From Isochrysis galbana (Eukaryota; Haptophyta; Isochrysidales; Isochrysidaceae): a DNA stretch of 64,000 nucleotides. Shown piece after piece: positions 33,805-44,960 of the stretch. The position numbers and the translations under genes are program-made. The stretch spans positions 7,998,001-8,062,000 of the forward strand of contig CM030932.1 of the NCBI GenBank assembly GCA_018136815.1, given 5' to 3'. Within the stretch, counting starts at the first letter, position 1. The number at the start of each line of letters is the position of its first letter. A model generated the notes under the pieces. The model did no database searches and was not told the origin of the DNA. It worked only from the letters and a program-made list of their open reading frames with translations.

Positions 33805-36800
33805 TTAGGCGCGGCGGATATTCGAAAGGCGGATACCCACATCGCTCACGCGATAACCCGGCGGCGCGGCATTTCGGCTCGATGCGATTGGGGACACACC
33901 AATGGATGCTTGGTCGTCAGGAACTTCGCCACCGTATTCGGACGGGGCAGGCGACGACGACATGGGTGAGACCGTGGAAGGCATAGGGCCGGAGCTGACC
34001 GTGGACGGTGGTCGCGAGGTGGCCACCGTCTGCGGCATGTTGGAAGGCGGGAATATAGAGGTAGGAGGTGTTGGAGGCGCAAGGAGTGCTGAGTAGCGTG
34101 TCGGATCATTGACGACGGCCAGCGCCTCGCGAACCTGCGGGTCGTCAACGATGAACTCACGCAGTCGCTGCCGGGGTGGGGAGGGGGTGGGGGGTGATTT
34201 TTACCCGTTCGCCGCAACTGCGGCGGTGCACACCACTGCGTCTAAGTACTAGCTCCAGTGGTATCACAGATAGCCCCAGGCACCAACAACGCGTGCGCGC
34301 AAGTATTCCAGGCATTCCGACTTGAGTTCAGTGTGCCCACCTGACTAGGAGGCAGAAGCCTTGCAAGCACGGCATCTCGTACGTCCTTTGCCAAGACTGA
34401 CCGTTGTGTCTCGAACTGAGCCAGCTCCTCCGCCGCCAAGGTTTTGCGTAGTGCACGCAACCCCGATGCAGAGCGTGGCCGATCCCCTGTTGCGACGAGG
34501 GCCCGCTCTAGCTGACGCAACGGCTCGGCAAGCGATCGATCCTGCACCTGCCAAAGTCCAATGTCGTCGTCCTCGGTGGCATCGTCTGTGTTGCTGACAT
34601 GGGGCGCTGCCACAGGTGGTGCACCCGAGCCGGGGACAGGTGGCAGAGAGCGAGGGTCTAGTGGAGCGAAAGTAGAAGCTGCGGTCGTGCTCGATGGAGG
34701 ATGCTTTGTTAGGTAGCGCTCGCGTGCGAATGCCACAAACTCGCGGTATGCCTCATCCGTGCCACGAGGAGAGGTGAGCACCGCCGCCTGCCCATCGCAG
34801 GGAGGGCGGGGCGGGGGGGGGGGGGGGGGGCGTGAGGTTGATGGGCAAGTGCAGTCTCGTCGAGGGTCACAGGAAGAAAACCAACTCGTCGCCCCCGGAA
34901 GCTTGCTCTGTGCGCACCTGGTCGCTTGGAGACCCCTCGTGCTGCGAGAGCCACCAGCCCGCAAAATGGAAGAAGGCCCCTTGGCGCAAGAGCGAGCGCT
35001 CGAGTACGCCGACGGGCTTGGCTGCTGCCTGTCAACGGTAAAGAGGCCGGCATGAGATGAGCACTCAAAAACGGCAAGTGGTGATTGCGGGCCGTTTAAG
35101 AAGGCCAGCAGTAAATGGTGATGGCCGGGTCGGCTTGCGCCCCTCCTGGATACGCCCGACGAGGCGAGCAAGCAGCATGGTTCCAGGGCTGATTGAGGGT
35201 GCAAGGCTCACTTGTACGTCCGGCGCGATGCCTCCTCCCGTCTTGACTTCACGCCCGTTTTTTGTGGTGAAGATTTCTCCGGCGCGCATCGACCGCTCCG
35301 TAAACGTCTCGCGACCTGTGAAACTCGCGCGACTCCCGTCACCGGCCGCGGCAGTGTCAGCGATGGCCGTTGAGGAGGGCATTGTGGGAGCCGCGCTAGT
35401 CGGCTTGCCGTCGGTCGGGGGCATCTGTTGTGGCTGCTGCGGTGAGGGCATGCTGGTGCCACCAGGTGTTTGCTTGCTTGGCGAGACTGCTGCCATCGTG
35501 TTCGCCTTTCGCGGCTTTGCGTATGACACAGCCTGGATGCATCGGCCTGACGGCGTGAAGTACTTGGCGACCGTCAGCTTGAGAGATCGACCTCCGGGAA
35601 GTGGTTCGACGACCTGATTTGTAGGATGGGAAGAGATGGGTTGGTGTCGGTGCGGTCATGGAACTGTGAGCGTGGGTTGCGGGACGTTCCAGAAGCAGGT
35701 TGCAGCAGATAGCATCACACCGCCTGGGTCGACGGCAATCCTACTCTCTTGGAGAAGTGTTCACCTGCACGAGCCCCTTGCCAAATGTCTTTTCGCCAAC
35801 GACGACTCCTCGGTCGGTGTCCTGCACGACTCCTGTGACGATCTCAGCCGCAGAGGCGGTATTACCGTTGACGAGGACCACAAGTCTGGTGGAGGCTGGG
35901 ACAAGAGGAGGATAGATTGACCGATAGTTGAGTGTCGCGCCCTCGCCGTAGACGCGCCCCTCCGTAGAGACAATATCGGTGCCCTGAAGGACACGTCGGC
36001 ACAGAATGTGAGTACCAAAGAGTAGCGGATGAGCAGTGCCAACAACCCCACCTTAGGTACGAGAAGCTGCGCGACGCCGACGGCGGCATCGAGCAAACCG
36101 CCAGGATTATCACGCAGATCGAGCACCAAAGAGTTGATCGGCTCACCGACGGCACGCCCCGTCTACAGCCATGTGAGGAGGTGGTGAACGATAGGGCTTC
36201 AGAGGAGGAGAGCACGATAAAGCTGGGGTCCGACTGTCCAGCTGACGAGCAATGGGGCATGCAGCGTCTCTTGACTGCGCTTTGGGTCAGTGGATGAGAG
36301 GAGCATAGATGCGGCAGATCACCTCGTAGAGCTTTATGAGGTTGATGGCCAGCTCCTCCGCGGTCCCCTCGGAAAAGCCGTCCAGCTTGACATAGCCAGT
36401 GTGAGGCGCCAGGACGGTTGCAAGAGATACATCAGGCAAGCGCACCTGATGAGGCGGTCGAACGGAGGGTGGAAAAGGCAGCTGCGTTGGGGATGCGCTA
36501 GAACATGCTCAATTTCCGGCGAGGCGCCCCAAACGCACTCCGTTCCCTTGCTCCAAACGCATGCTTCGGACCGTCAGTGCAAAGTCTTTCAGCTGCGGAA
36601 CAGCAGTAGACGACGCAAATTGGGCAAATTGGCATAGAGTTAGCGCACCTCCTTCCGAGGAACCTCGATGTCCAACCGCTTCTCCAACGCCCCATCTCTT
36701 TGCAAGGCAAGCGTGACGCTCGTACCTGGCTCGCCGCGTAAAAGGGTCTTCACCTCGTCTACAGGAACGCCGGTGACAGGGTGACCATCAACGGAGAGTA

Positions 36801-37730
36801 TGCGGTCGCCAGGTCGGACACCTAGGGGATGCGCATGAAATGGACCTGCTCAATTATGCGAGGTTGACGCTGCTGCAAACCCTGCTGCCGCTGCACTCAA
36901 CGGGGCCTGACACGGAGTGCAAGTGCAATGGCCTCACTGACCCGCATCGTATGCGTAGCCTTCGAGCGCAGAGAGGACAAGCACGCTCGGCCTTCCCGAC
37001 CCGTCGGAATCGTCAGCACCGATCGTGATGCCAATGCCCCCATACCGTCCCGTCGTCCGGGTGGATAAGTCCTCCGCATGAGCAGCATCTTCATACCTGT
37101 ACCGACCGACGGCGGGCACGAGATGTGAGAAGAGGGAGTTTTCGCAAAGCTTTCGCATGCGCACGCTGCTCACGTGGTGTATGGGTCGAGCGTCGCAAGC
37201 ATGGCATTCACTCCGGTATCAAACAGCTCGTCCAGATCGACTGCCTGCCTGTCGACGTACGCCTCCTTGACGTCGCCAAGGATAGCGCCGAAGAGCAGGG
37301 CCCGCTCAAGCACCTCGCCACGCCCGCTCTCGGACAGGAACTCAGTCGCCTCGTTCGCCACGAACGTGGTCAGCGTGCCAATGACCAAGATGGCAGAGGC
37401 GAATCCGGCAGCGAAGACGGCGGGATTGAATGCGGCGATAACGCCGAGCACGCCCTGCCGGATCTTCTCGGGTGCTTCGGCGATCGTGCGCCGCGCGTTG
37501 TCCGGCGCCTCGACCGCCGCCTGCCGGATGGCGGATGGAGAGAGCCGCTCGCGCCACGATTCGGTACGAGGGGGCGAGGGTGGGGAAGCCCGGCGAGCTG
37601 GAAGGCGGAAGCGGGGTCCAGAGGGGCGCGCTGAGCTGGGCTGGCCGGCCGACCATCGGCTGCGCGGCTGGGGCAGCGCGACCGCCGGGGCAAAGAGCAG
37701 CACGAGCAGCAGCGGGCACCACCGAGGCAT
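33805..37730 (-). CDS. C-terminal processing peptidase (S41A, PDZ), plastid/secretory leader
   Basis: This is a serine-lysine protease of the CtpA/Tsp family; plastid members trim the C-terminus of photosystem II D1 in the thylakoid lumen. Exons by GT/AG and phase are 37730-37174, 37096-36942, 36821-36649, 36445-36323, 36162-36052, 35983-35765, 35613 to about 35150, one ending at 34918, 34787-34341 and 34167-33805. The leader is [20 protein letters not shown]; a second hydrophobic segment ([19 protein letters not shown]) is a likely anchor. Family motifs in order are [21 protein letters not shown], the PDZ strand [34 protein letters not shown], the nucleophile region NTASAAEIV (Ser present), the Lys motif [10 protein letters not shown] and [16 protein letters not shown] Ser/Pro-rich tail follows. 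The borders of exons 7-8 are not resolved. D1 processing is inferred, not shown; a CtpB-like role is equally possible. Confidence 0.85.
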
Positions 37731-38591
37731 TGGGGGGGTGGGGAAGGGCGGAGGGGGGGATGATGGAGGGGAGGGCGGGGGCGGGGGGGGGCGGGGGGAA
37801 GAGAGAAGCGGGCGGGCGGGAGACAGAGGGCACAGGAAGAGGAGAGGATCAGCGGGGAGAGAGAGGATAGAAGGAGAAGAGAGGAGGAGGGCGGGGGGGG
37901 GGGGCGATGTGAAGCGGAAGAAGGGGCAGCAGCTGCTCGAGAGCCGTAGGGAGTAGAGTATTCCCTATTTCCTAGTCCTTCGAAGCAGTCGAGTACACAG
38001 CGGCGGCGGGGAGGGGGGGGGGGAGGAAGTACAGAAGAGAAGGGGGACGACCGCCGAGGGGGGGGCGGGCGGAGCGGGAATCGGCTCTCCCGCGACCTCT
38101 CCTCCTGCTTTCTTCCCACCTCCTCCCGCTCCCTCTCTCCTCTCCCGTGCGCCAGAAGTTGTCCCGTCGTAGGAGTACGAGTATTGTAGTAGGAGTACTC
38201 GTACTTTCCTACATGTATATCAGCTGATGTATATGAATACTCTAGAGTAGAGCTACTCTACTCGATTCGCACATTCCTACTAGCTACTAGATCTACATAG
38301 ATGCTCCCCACCTTTACCCACCCCAAAAACCTAATATTCCCGAGAGCTCTAGGAGTACTTCCACTTCATCGGTGGACCGGTGCTTCCGGGTTCGTTCAAG
38401 AATCTCTCACTGAGATTTGTAGCATAATGACGTGTATAGTCCAGAGGGAGTTCATTCAATTCAAAGGAGAAAACAGAGTTCATTCACCAACCTGTCGAGC
38501 TGTCGAGTCGAGCGTTGCCGGAGGGCTCTGTCTGGCTCTGGGCCACTCCGCCGCGAGCGGCACCGGCGGCTAAGTTCATTTGGTCCTACCC

Positions 38592-38865
38592 CTAGGGTAG
38601 GGCGGTCAAACAGTTTTTTATTAGGGGTAAGAAAATGACCATCTCGGGGTTAAGAAAATTGAAAATTTGAGGATTTTTTTCGGTAGAAAGTTCCCTATAC
38701 ACCCAACAAGCACATGTCTAGGGCGGTCAAACACTATTTTAACTTCTAAGTTCTAAGGGTGTAAAAATGAAAAGTCAGGATTGAGGAAATACGAAATACA
38801 CCAAAGTCAAAGTAAAGCGGTAGAAACCCAAACCCCGGAAAACACCTATCTAGCACATATTCGGT
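38592..38865. repeat. Diverged tandem duplication starting ctagggcggtcaaaca
   Basis: Two adjacent units begin 'agggcggtcaaaca' at about 38599 and 38719. Both continue through a 'gtaagaaaatga'-like segment and a 'cggtagaaa' segment to 'acacc.a.c.agcacat'. The copies are clearly related but diverged. Confidence 0.65.
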
Positions 38866-39234
38866 GCCCTTTGGGCCGCAGACCCCCCCCCGGGAGCCCC
38901 CATAACCATAACGAAGCGTAACTAGGGCCAGTTCAATACTTCTAGCAAAACTTGCCCACAAACTTCTCGGCCAAACTTTCGGGAATCTTGTAGCGGTCTA
39001 CCCAAACTTCTCGTGTAACTTCTCACAATTTGTCGTACCGCAGGTACATCCGACATCCGCAACACGTTTCCCTTAATTAGGAGACAAAAACTCAATCGCA
39101 ACGCAACACACATAACACATAACCAACCAACTACGTACGTACGCCGCCTCTCGCCTCTCGCCTTTCTTCATATACACACACATCGGCATTTATCATTTAG
39201 CTATACACATATATATGTTACCCCCCAAGGGGTA

Positions 39235-39335
39235 GGCCAAAATATCCACGATTTTTCGCCCAAATATCCATGGGGGATATCTCCGATATATCTCAAAGTT
39301 CAGCCCAAATATCTCAAGAAATATCCATAGATATC
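39235..39335. repeat. ATATCC-rich block, copy 2
   Basis: Motifs such as 'gcccaaatatccatgg' and 'tcaagaaatatccatag' match the block at 9150-9245 on the same strand and 58961-59060 on the other. Confidence 0.7.
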
Positions 39336-39471
39336 TCTCGCTCGCTTTCGCGTCTATTGCACCGCATCCCCGCGCGCATCGCCACACATGCGCATGCCAC
39401 CGTGTCCACTAAACCTAAAATCTAGGCCTGACTTGCTCCTTCTCACACTATCCTTACTTACTTAATATTCC

Positions 39472-40207
39472 TCATCTAACACCAATACAATACATGTGGG
39501 CCTCTGTAAAAGCCTTCATCCCCTCATCACCAATATTGCAGAGAGTGAGATTTTCGAGATTGTTCAAGGCCCCCTTAAATATGGCCTCGGCAAATGCCGT
39601 CTTTCCCTCATCGCCAATTTTGTTGTCGAGATTGAGATTTTTGAGATTGTTCAAGGCCCCCTTGGAGATGGCCTCTGCAAATGCCTTCATGCCCTCATCA
39701 CCAATTCTGTTGTAACGGAGATTGAGATTTTTGAGCTTGTTCAAGGACCCCTTGGATAGGACCTCAGCGAATGCCTGCATCCCCTCATTGCCAATGTTGT
39801 TGTTGTGGAAATCGAGATGTTTGAGATTCTTCAAGGCCCCCTTGGATAGGGCCTCAGCAAATGCCCTCATCCCCTCATTGCCAATATTGTTGCAAGAGAG
39901 ATTGAGATGTTCGAGATTGTTCAAGGCCCCCTTGGACAAGGCCTCTGCAAAGGCCTTCATCCCCTCAGGGCCAATGTTGTTGCGACAGAGATAGAGATGT
40001 TTGAGATTGTGCAAGGCCCCCATGGAAAGAGCCTTGCACAGTGCCTCCATCCCCTCGATGCCAAGTTCGTGTTCATCGAGATAGAGATACTCAAGATTCC
40101 TCAAGGCTCCCGTGGATAGGGCCTCGACAAACGCCTCACCGCCTCTGCAATTCACCGACCGAAGACGCGTCGCCGCTGTCCCTTCTGCAGCAAGCCGCTT
40201 CTAGAAG
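39472..40207 (-). CDS. Leucine-rich-repeat protein (ribonuclease-inhibitor type), 3' part
   Basis: The frame contains about seven tandem 28-residue repeats with the pattern LxxLxLxxNxIGxEGMxAFAEALSKGA, for example HLYLCRNNIGPEGMKAFAEA and HLNLSCNNIGNEGMRAFAEA. This is the RI/NLRC3-like class of LRR, a curved scaffold for protein binding. It ends at TGA (39472-39474) after HMYCIGVR. No ATG opens the frame upstream; an in-frame TAG with a cttctag acceptor-like context near 40207 suggests that the sequence is a 3' exon whose 5' exon I could not place. The 84-nt units are very similar, indicating recent repeat expansion. Partner and function are unknown, and a broken gene cannot be excluded. Confidence 0.7.
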
Positions 40208-40949
40208 TGTGCTTCGTTGGATTCGGAGAGGCACAACCGCAGCTCTATAGGCACCTTTGGAATCATCAGCTCGTCGGTGAGTCTGTGCTGTGGACGATGG
40301 CATTTTGTTGTAAAATCATACTAACGTTATGTACAAAAAGTTGGGCAGTCAGGAAGGTGGGCGGTTTGGCAATTAGTGCTCCTCCCCCGATCCGCAGACG
40401 CGCCTTCGCAGCCGCGACCGCCTGAGGCAATAAGGCGTTCATTGGGCCCGTACGCTCCCTCCAAGGGGCCTTGACTTCTACACAGGAGCGTGCGCCCAAT
40501 AGAACGCCTTAATGCCAGGACGCCCCTCCATGTAAGTGGGCCAACGTGGCACCATCAAAGTCTTACCCCCGAGTCTTCTACACAGGAGCGTGCGGCCAAA
40601 TGAACGCTTATTGCCTTGGAGGCCTCAACCTGATCCGCCAAAGATTTAACACGATCAACACCAAAGACACACTGGGGCAATGAGAAGAGAGAAGACACGT
40701 TCACAAGATGCAGAATTAGCGAGGCCCCTCGGGCGCCTTTTTCTCGCTCGCTTGGCGCTCCCGGCTCACCGGCGGCCGGTGGATCCGTGTGCATCGCGTG
40801 GTGCAGGTGTGTTTATCCCTCCTAGCCCCCCCCCCCCCCCCCCATCGGCCCTCCCTCCCACCCAAAAAGGGAGGAAACCCCAACAACGCACTCCCCCCCC
40901 CCCCCGCTCTCTCAGGGAAGCGGGCTTGCGGTGGCCGCCGCCGGCGTCG

Positions 40950-41275
40950 CGCTCGCCGTCGCGTGGGTGCCCCGAGGGCGCCACTTCTCGCACCCCCATC
41001 ACACGCTCGGGATCGTCGCCTTCGCCCTCGCCCTGCTGCAGCCGCTCAACGCGCTCGTGCGCGGCACGCCCGGCGCCCGCCCCGCACGCCGCGCCGTGTG
41101 GCGGGTCGCGCACAAGGGGACGGGCTACGCCGTGCTCGGCGTGGGCGTCTACCAGGCCCTCTCGGGGCGCGCCCTCATGCCGAGCCAAGGCGACGCCGTT
41201 CTCGTCGCGTACGGGGTGCTCCTGGGCCTCTCCTTCGGGGTGCTCGCGGGGGGGCTCATGGTAGGGTGAGAGTCC
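40950..41275 (+). pseudogene. Cytochrome b561-like gene fragment, copy B (captured)
   Basis: This encodes HHTLGIVAFALALLQPLNAL, RRAVWRVAHKGTGYAVLGVG and YQALSGRALMPSQGD and ends LAGGLMVG*. The likely heme-ligand His residues are kept here. It is nearly identical to the minus-strand copy at 31680-31980, and the similarity continues past the stop (gggtgagagtccccacgg). It covers only part of a b561 domain, without a DOMON or other b561 helices, so it is a captured exon or pseudogene and not a full gene. Confidence 0.7.
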
Positions 41276-41426
41276 CCACGGGAAGGGGATTTCTTTTATA
41301 CCGGTGCATCGCGTATTGGGAAACGAGGGGTACCAAATGAAGGCAAACGACCTTCGTGAAAGAAGAAACGAGGGTGGGAGGGAGGGGGTACAAGGGCGGT
41401 GTCGTAGCAGTGACAGGGTAAACTAG

Positions 41427-41470
41427 ATGTAGTAGGCGAGTAGCCCAGAATCTTCAGATGTGTTTTTAAA
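41427..41470 (-). repeat. Terminus of a repeat shared with the 47.2-kb insertion
   Basis: The reverse complement of 41427-41462 reads catctgaagattctgggcta, identical to the 5' end of the bounded insertion at 47213-47534. This marks another copy of that element in the opposite orientation, with its body leftward (41340-41427). Confidence 0.65.
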
Positions 41471-42128
41471 GGGGGCATTCGATGGGACATAGGCTAGGTG
41501 ACAATCGTGAATGTGCATTGTCACCACTTGCACAATCAATCCTCATCACAACGCCGACTTCATCTCATATCTCACGCCACATATCGTCCTGCACACTCCC
41601 GCACCTCGAGTGAATAACATTCGGCTGGAAAACAACCTTGTCATTCTCACAGACATATCATGTCGTGGTAGGTCCAGGCGGAGGCCAAATTGAATCCGAA
41701 ATGGACGTGATCTCTGTCTACACAAACAAGAACTAGCAGCAACACAATGAGCTTCGTGGCCCATGTGGATACATCATCCTAAAGTGGCACGCGGAACGCT
41801 GGCTGGAATGTGTGGTTGTCGCCTCGAGGGCGGCAAAATTTTACATGCGCTAATTAAGAGAACATTCTGGCTCGATGCCGGGATTCAGTACTTCGGGAGA
41901 CGGCACCTATCTACGTTGCATCATGTTCGAGTGGCTGCCCTCCTTCACCCCACCACTTTCACTCGTTCTAAGTGAGCATCGTCATGTGGCTAATGGATAC
42001 TGCAAGTTCGGATGGTATTGATCAAGATGCCACGATTCGTTAGATTGAACAGTGCGTGTTCATGACAAACGAGTACCGTGCATCACCATTGCCTACTTTG
42101 GCCTCCGCATCTCATCGATGCCGCAGCC

Positions 42129-42431
42129 TCACGCCCAAAGCACAGGGTCCCCATAGTAGATGGCAATGGCGACGACCAGGCCGAAGAGTGCGGCGCGTCT
42201 AGCCCTCCACATTCTCGCCTCGAGCCTGGCGTGGGCGTCGGTACACTTGTGATCGGCGAAGCAGGTGGCACAGCAGTCCACGTTGCAGTGTGCGCACTTC
42301 CTCAAGTCTCCCGTGCCATTCGCACAGACAGCGCAGCAGTTGAGTACCCTATCCGGCTGCGTAACAGGCTGTTTCGTGCCGCTCGCCGAGATGCGCGAGC
42401 GTGCGGGCGAGCGCGAGGTACGCGTCGACAT
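42129..42431 (-). CDS. Small Cys-rich (zinc-finger-like) membrane protein
   Basis: An ATG at 42429-42431 gives 100 residues; another in-frame ATG at 42590 would give 153. The middle holds a cysteine cluster, CCAVCANGTGDLRKCAHCN followed by CCATCFADHKC, with C-x2-C pairs resembling B-box or similar cross-brace zinc sites. A C-terminal hydrophobic helix (ALFGLVVAIAIYYGDPVLW) suggests a tail anchor. The protein ends at the TGA/TAG side near 42129. I cannot assign a family. The ordered Cys pairs and the terminal helix make a real gene likelier than chance. Confidence 0.5.
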   Translation of the reverse strand: MSTRTSRSPARSRISASGTKQPVTQPDRVLNCCAVCANGTGDLRKCAHCNVDCCATCFADHKCTDAHARLEARMWRARRAALFGLVVAIAIYYGDPVLWA

Positions 42432-42679
42432 CCAAGCCAGCTTTGGGCTCTCCGCGTGCGCGCTCTCGCTTTCCTCGCCTCCCCGCCCGCCTGCACACCC
42501 CCAAGTCTCTTGCTTGCTCCTCGCAATCGTCCACTTCTCTCTGTTTCTTCTCTTTCTTTTTGTGCTCTGATGAGGGCACTTCATCGACATGACGCTCTTC
42601 TTTCTATGAGTAGGAGTATCGGGTAGAGTACGTATCCTTATTCCGACTTTATCGGTTGAAACAAACAAGGGGTCTCTCG

Positions 42680-42790
42680 ATAGGGCCAGGTCAATACTTT
42701 TACAATTTTTTTTGAAAGTTTGGGGGGCCCTGGAATGCGTGACAAGTTTGGGCCCATTCTGCAAGTGGGCTGCAAGTTTGGGGGCGCGGT
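42680..42790. repeat. AT-rich element edge shared with 38927
   Basis: The motif 'tagggccaggtcaatactt' matches 'tagggccagttcaatactt' at 38925, followed in both by sequences built from ccaaactt/aagtttgg words. It is probably the terminus of a small dispersed element. Confidence 0.45.
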
Positions 42791-43019
42791 GGCGGTGGCA
42801 GCCCATCTATGATTATAATAGTATAATCGCCCTACCTACAGTATAGGCACGTTCCAAGGCACTTTCCCCCACCGACTTTTCCAAAAAAATATTCGACGTA
42901 AACTTAATACATAAACATGGCCTCGTTTTACCTTAAAAGCGGGGGGGGGCGGGGCTTTTCGCAAGTGGCAAGTGGTTCTGTGGCGGGTGGCGGGAGCGCA
43001 GGGGAGAGTGGGAGAGGGG

Positions 43020-43220
43020 GAGCGAGGAGCGAGAGGGGGAGCGAGAGAGAGGGAGAGGGAGAGGGAGAGGGAGAGGGCGAGGGAGAGGGAGAGGGAGAGG
43101 GAGAGGGAGAGGGAGAGGGAGAGCGGCGGTGGGAGCGAGAGCGAGAGCGCGCACGCGACAGCGAGAAGGAGGGAAAGAGAGAGCGAGAGAGAGAGCGAGC
43201 GAGCAAGCGAGCGCGAGAGA
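43020..43220. repeat. GAGAGG/GAGCGA purine microsatellite
   Basis: Near-perfect gagagg hexamers (43040-43125) grade into gagcgaga repeats. They produce long low-complexity frames on both strands that are not genes. Confidence 0.9.
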
Positions 43221-44400
43221 GAGAAGGTGTCGTTCCTTCAATTGTGGGGCATCAGTCGAATTGAGCGATCAAATGTCCATAGTTATGTATTCAGTATTTA
43301 AAATTAAATGAAGACTAGCGTGCCACCCCCACCTGCCCACCCCGGCAACTGCATCTACCTAAACACAAGGCCAAAAGACACGTTATCGCCGGAGGGGAGA
43401 GCTGCCGCTCCCCGCTCCCCCCCCCCACTCCCCCACTTCCCTCTTCCCTCTTCCCTCTTCCTCTTCCTCCTCTCTTCCCTCTTCCCTGCGGCGCGGGCCC
43501 ATGGCACGCGCCTGCGACTAACCTTTAGGTCCCCAGGTGGCCAGGTGGCAGGTGGCAGGTGGCCTGCAGGGGGCTAGGGCTAGGAGCACAGAGCACAGCC
43601 CAGGGGGCAGGTGGCAGGTGAGGCTGGGGTTTGGCGGTTTGGCCTCGTCGAATCGATATTCGGCTAGCTTCTCCGTCGCCCGTGCCATATTTCCATAGGC
43701 CACATGTCTGCCTCGGGCGTACCGGGGGCCTTGGCCCCTCCTGCCTCCTGCCTCTCCCTCATTGGCTCTCCGCGCTCCTGAAGGTCGACTGGAGCTGGCT
43801 GGCTGGCTGGGGGCTCCTGATCAGGGAGCAGGGTGCGCCTAGTCAGAGAGATGAGCCCCCAGCCAGCTCTAGTCGACCCGCACGGGCGCGGAGAGCCAGC
43901 GAGGGAGACGGAGAGACGCGGGAGGGCCAGCCAGGGCCAGGCAGTCAGCGACATCACCCTTGCCCTTGCCTCCGACCTCGGCCGTGGAGCGCAACACGTT
44001 GCGCGCTACGAGAGCACCGGCGATGATCAAGATGGGGACGGAGGGAGGGAGGGATAGGGATAGGGACAGGAGAGACCAGAATAGGCGCGGGAGGCGGGTG
44101 GCGCAGGCACTCCTCGTGGACGTTCGGCGATGTTTCTCGCAGACGATGGACGCGATCTCGCCGCCGCTCTGTGAGGGCCCGCGGCCGGGGAGCGTTGATG
44201 ACTACCGCACACAAAGGAGGAGAGACCCCTCGATCAGTAAAAGTACTCGAGTTCTCCACTGAGAAGAGCAAGTACTCTACTCTAGGATCACAGTGTTACG
44301 GAGTGATTTTGTTCCCTGCGAGAGCAAGCGGAGACGGAGAGACTCACCGGCGACGAGGGCTCCTCTCCGGGTTATTCGTGAGTTGAGAGGAAGAGGAGAG
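43221..44400. repeat. GC-rich repeat region with ccaggtggcaggtgg minisatellite and hairpin
   Basis: The sequence is related to the G-rich blocks at 1500-1640, 7740-7830 and 32430-32600. 'aggtggcaggtggc' is repeated at 43540-43565 and 43605-43620. A strong inverted repeat spans 43783-43878. No coding sequence is seen. Confidence 0.6.
43783..43878. repeat. Long inverted repeat (hairpin) within GC-rich element
   Basis: The left arm, 43783-43816 (ggtcgactggagctggct ... gggggctc), pairs with the right arm, 43853-43878 (gagcccccagccagctct ... gtcgacc). The loop contains the small palindrome ctcctgatcagggag. A related half-copy lies at 32535-32570. Confidence 0.75.
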
Positions 44401-44424
44401 AAGAAGTTAGCCGCCAAAGGAGAC

Positions 44425-44815
44425 AAGTGATCTCTCTCTCTCTACCTCTCTCGCTCCCCCCCCCCCCCCCCCCCCCCCCTCCCTCCCTCCCCTCCCCTTC
44501 CTCTCCCTCCCTCTCTCTCTCTCACCTCTCTCCCCCTCCCCCCTCCCCCCCCCCCTTCCCTCTCTCTCCCCGGTCCCCTCTCTCTCTCCCTCTCTCTCTC
44601 TCCCTCCCTCTCCCCTCTCCCCCCCGGCCACTCCCTCCCTTCCTCTCTCCCTGCCTGGAATTCTTTCACTCTCTCCGCTCCCTCCCGCCCTCCCTCCCTC
44701 TCTCCCTCCACCCTGGGTCTCTCCCTCCCTCCCTACTCTCTTCCTCCCTCTCCTCTTTCTTCCCTCTCTTCCTCCCTCCCCCTTTCTTCTCCTCCCCCCC
44801 TACCTACTCCTACAT
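44425..44815. repeat. Long CT-rich polypyrimidine tract
   Basis: Almost 400 bases of C/T on the plus strand (ctctctccctccctcc) lie just upstream of the gene at 44961. It is probably a promoter-proximal or leader tract; the frames across it are artefacts. Confidence 0.9.
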
Positions 44816-44960
44816 ATCATTCTCTTTCCATTTCTCTCGCTTCGCCCCCCTCCCCTGGCGGACGGAAGGTGGAGCCCCCCCAACCTCCTCCCCCCACACC
44901 CCACCCACCCAAAGCCAACGCGAGACAGAGTGAGACCGCGTGAGAGAGAGGGAACCTAGG

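Larger units (their letters stand above)
37731..39471. other. Intergenic region: G-rich leader tract, diverged duplication, ATATCC block
   Basis: Purine-rich sequence at 37735-38070 lies upstream of the peptidase start. AT-rich tagtag/agtactc runs occupy 38160-38300. A diverged tandem duplication is at 38592-38865, and 38925-39040 starts with a motif shared with 42680. An ATATCC block is at 39235-39335. No gene is seen. Confidence 0.6.
40208..42128. other. Intergenic region containing captured gene fragment and repeats
   Basis: A segment at 40420-40510 is partly repeated at 40570-40620 (cttctacacaggagcgtgcg). A C-rich block at 40825-40910 leads into the captured b561 fragment (40950-41275). 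The sequence at 41427-41462 is the reverse complement of the 5' end of the insertion at 47213 (agcccagaatcttcagatg). From 41500 to 42128 I see no supported feature. Confidence 0.55.

Noticed and set aside
39494..40119. Plus-strand frames opposite the LRR array
   Set aside because: Their repetitive sequence simply mirrors the 84-nt LRR units on the other strand.
42917..43311. Glu/Arg/Gly repeat frames on both strands
   Set aside because: They are translations of a gagagg microsatellite.
44407..44933. Ser/Pro/Leu-rich and Glu/Arg/Gly-rich frames
   Set aside because: They are translations of a polypyrimidine tract in a leader region.
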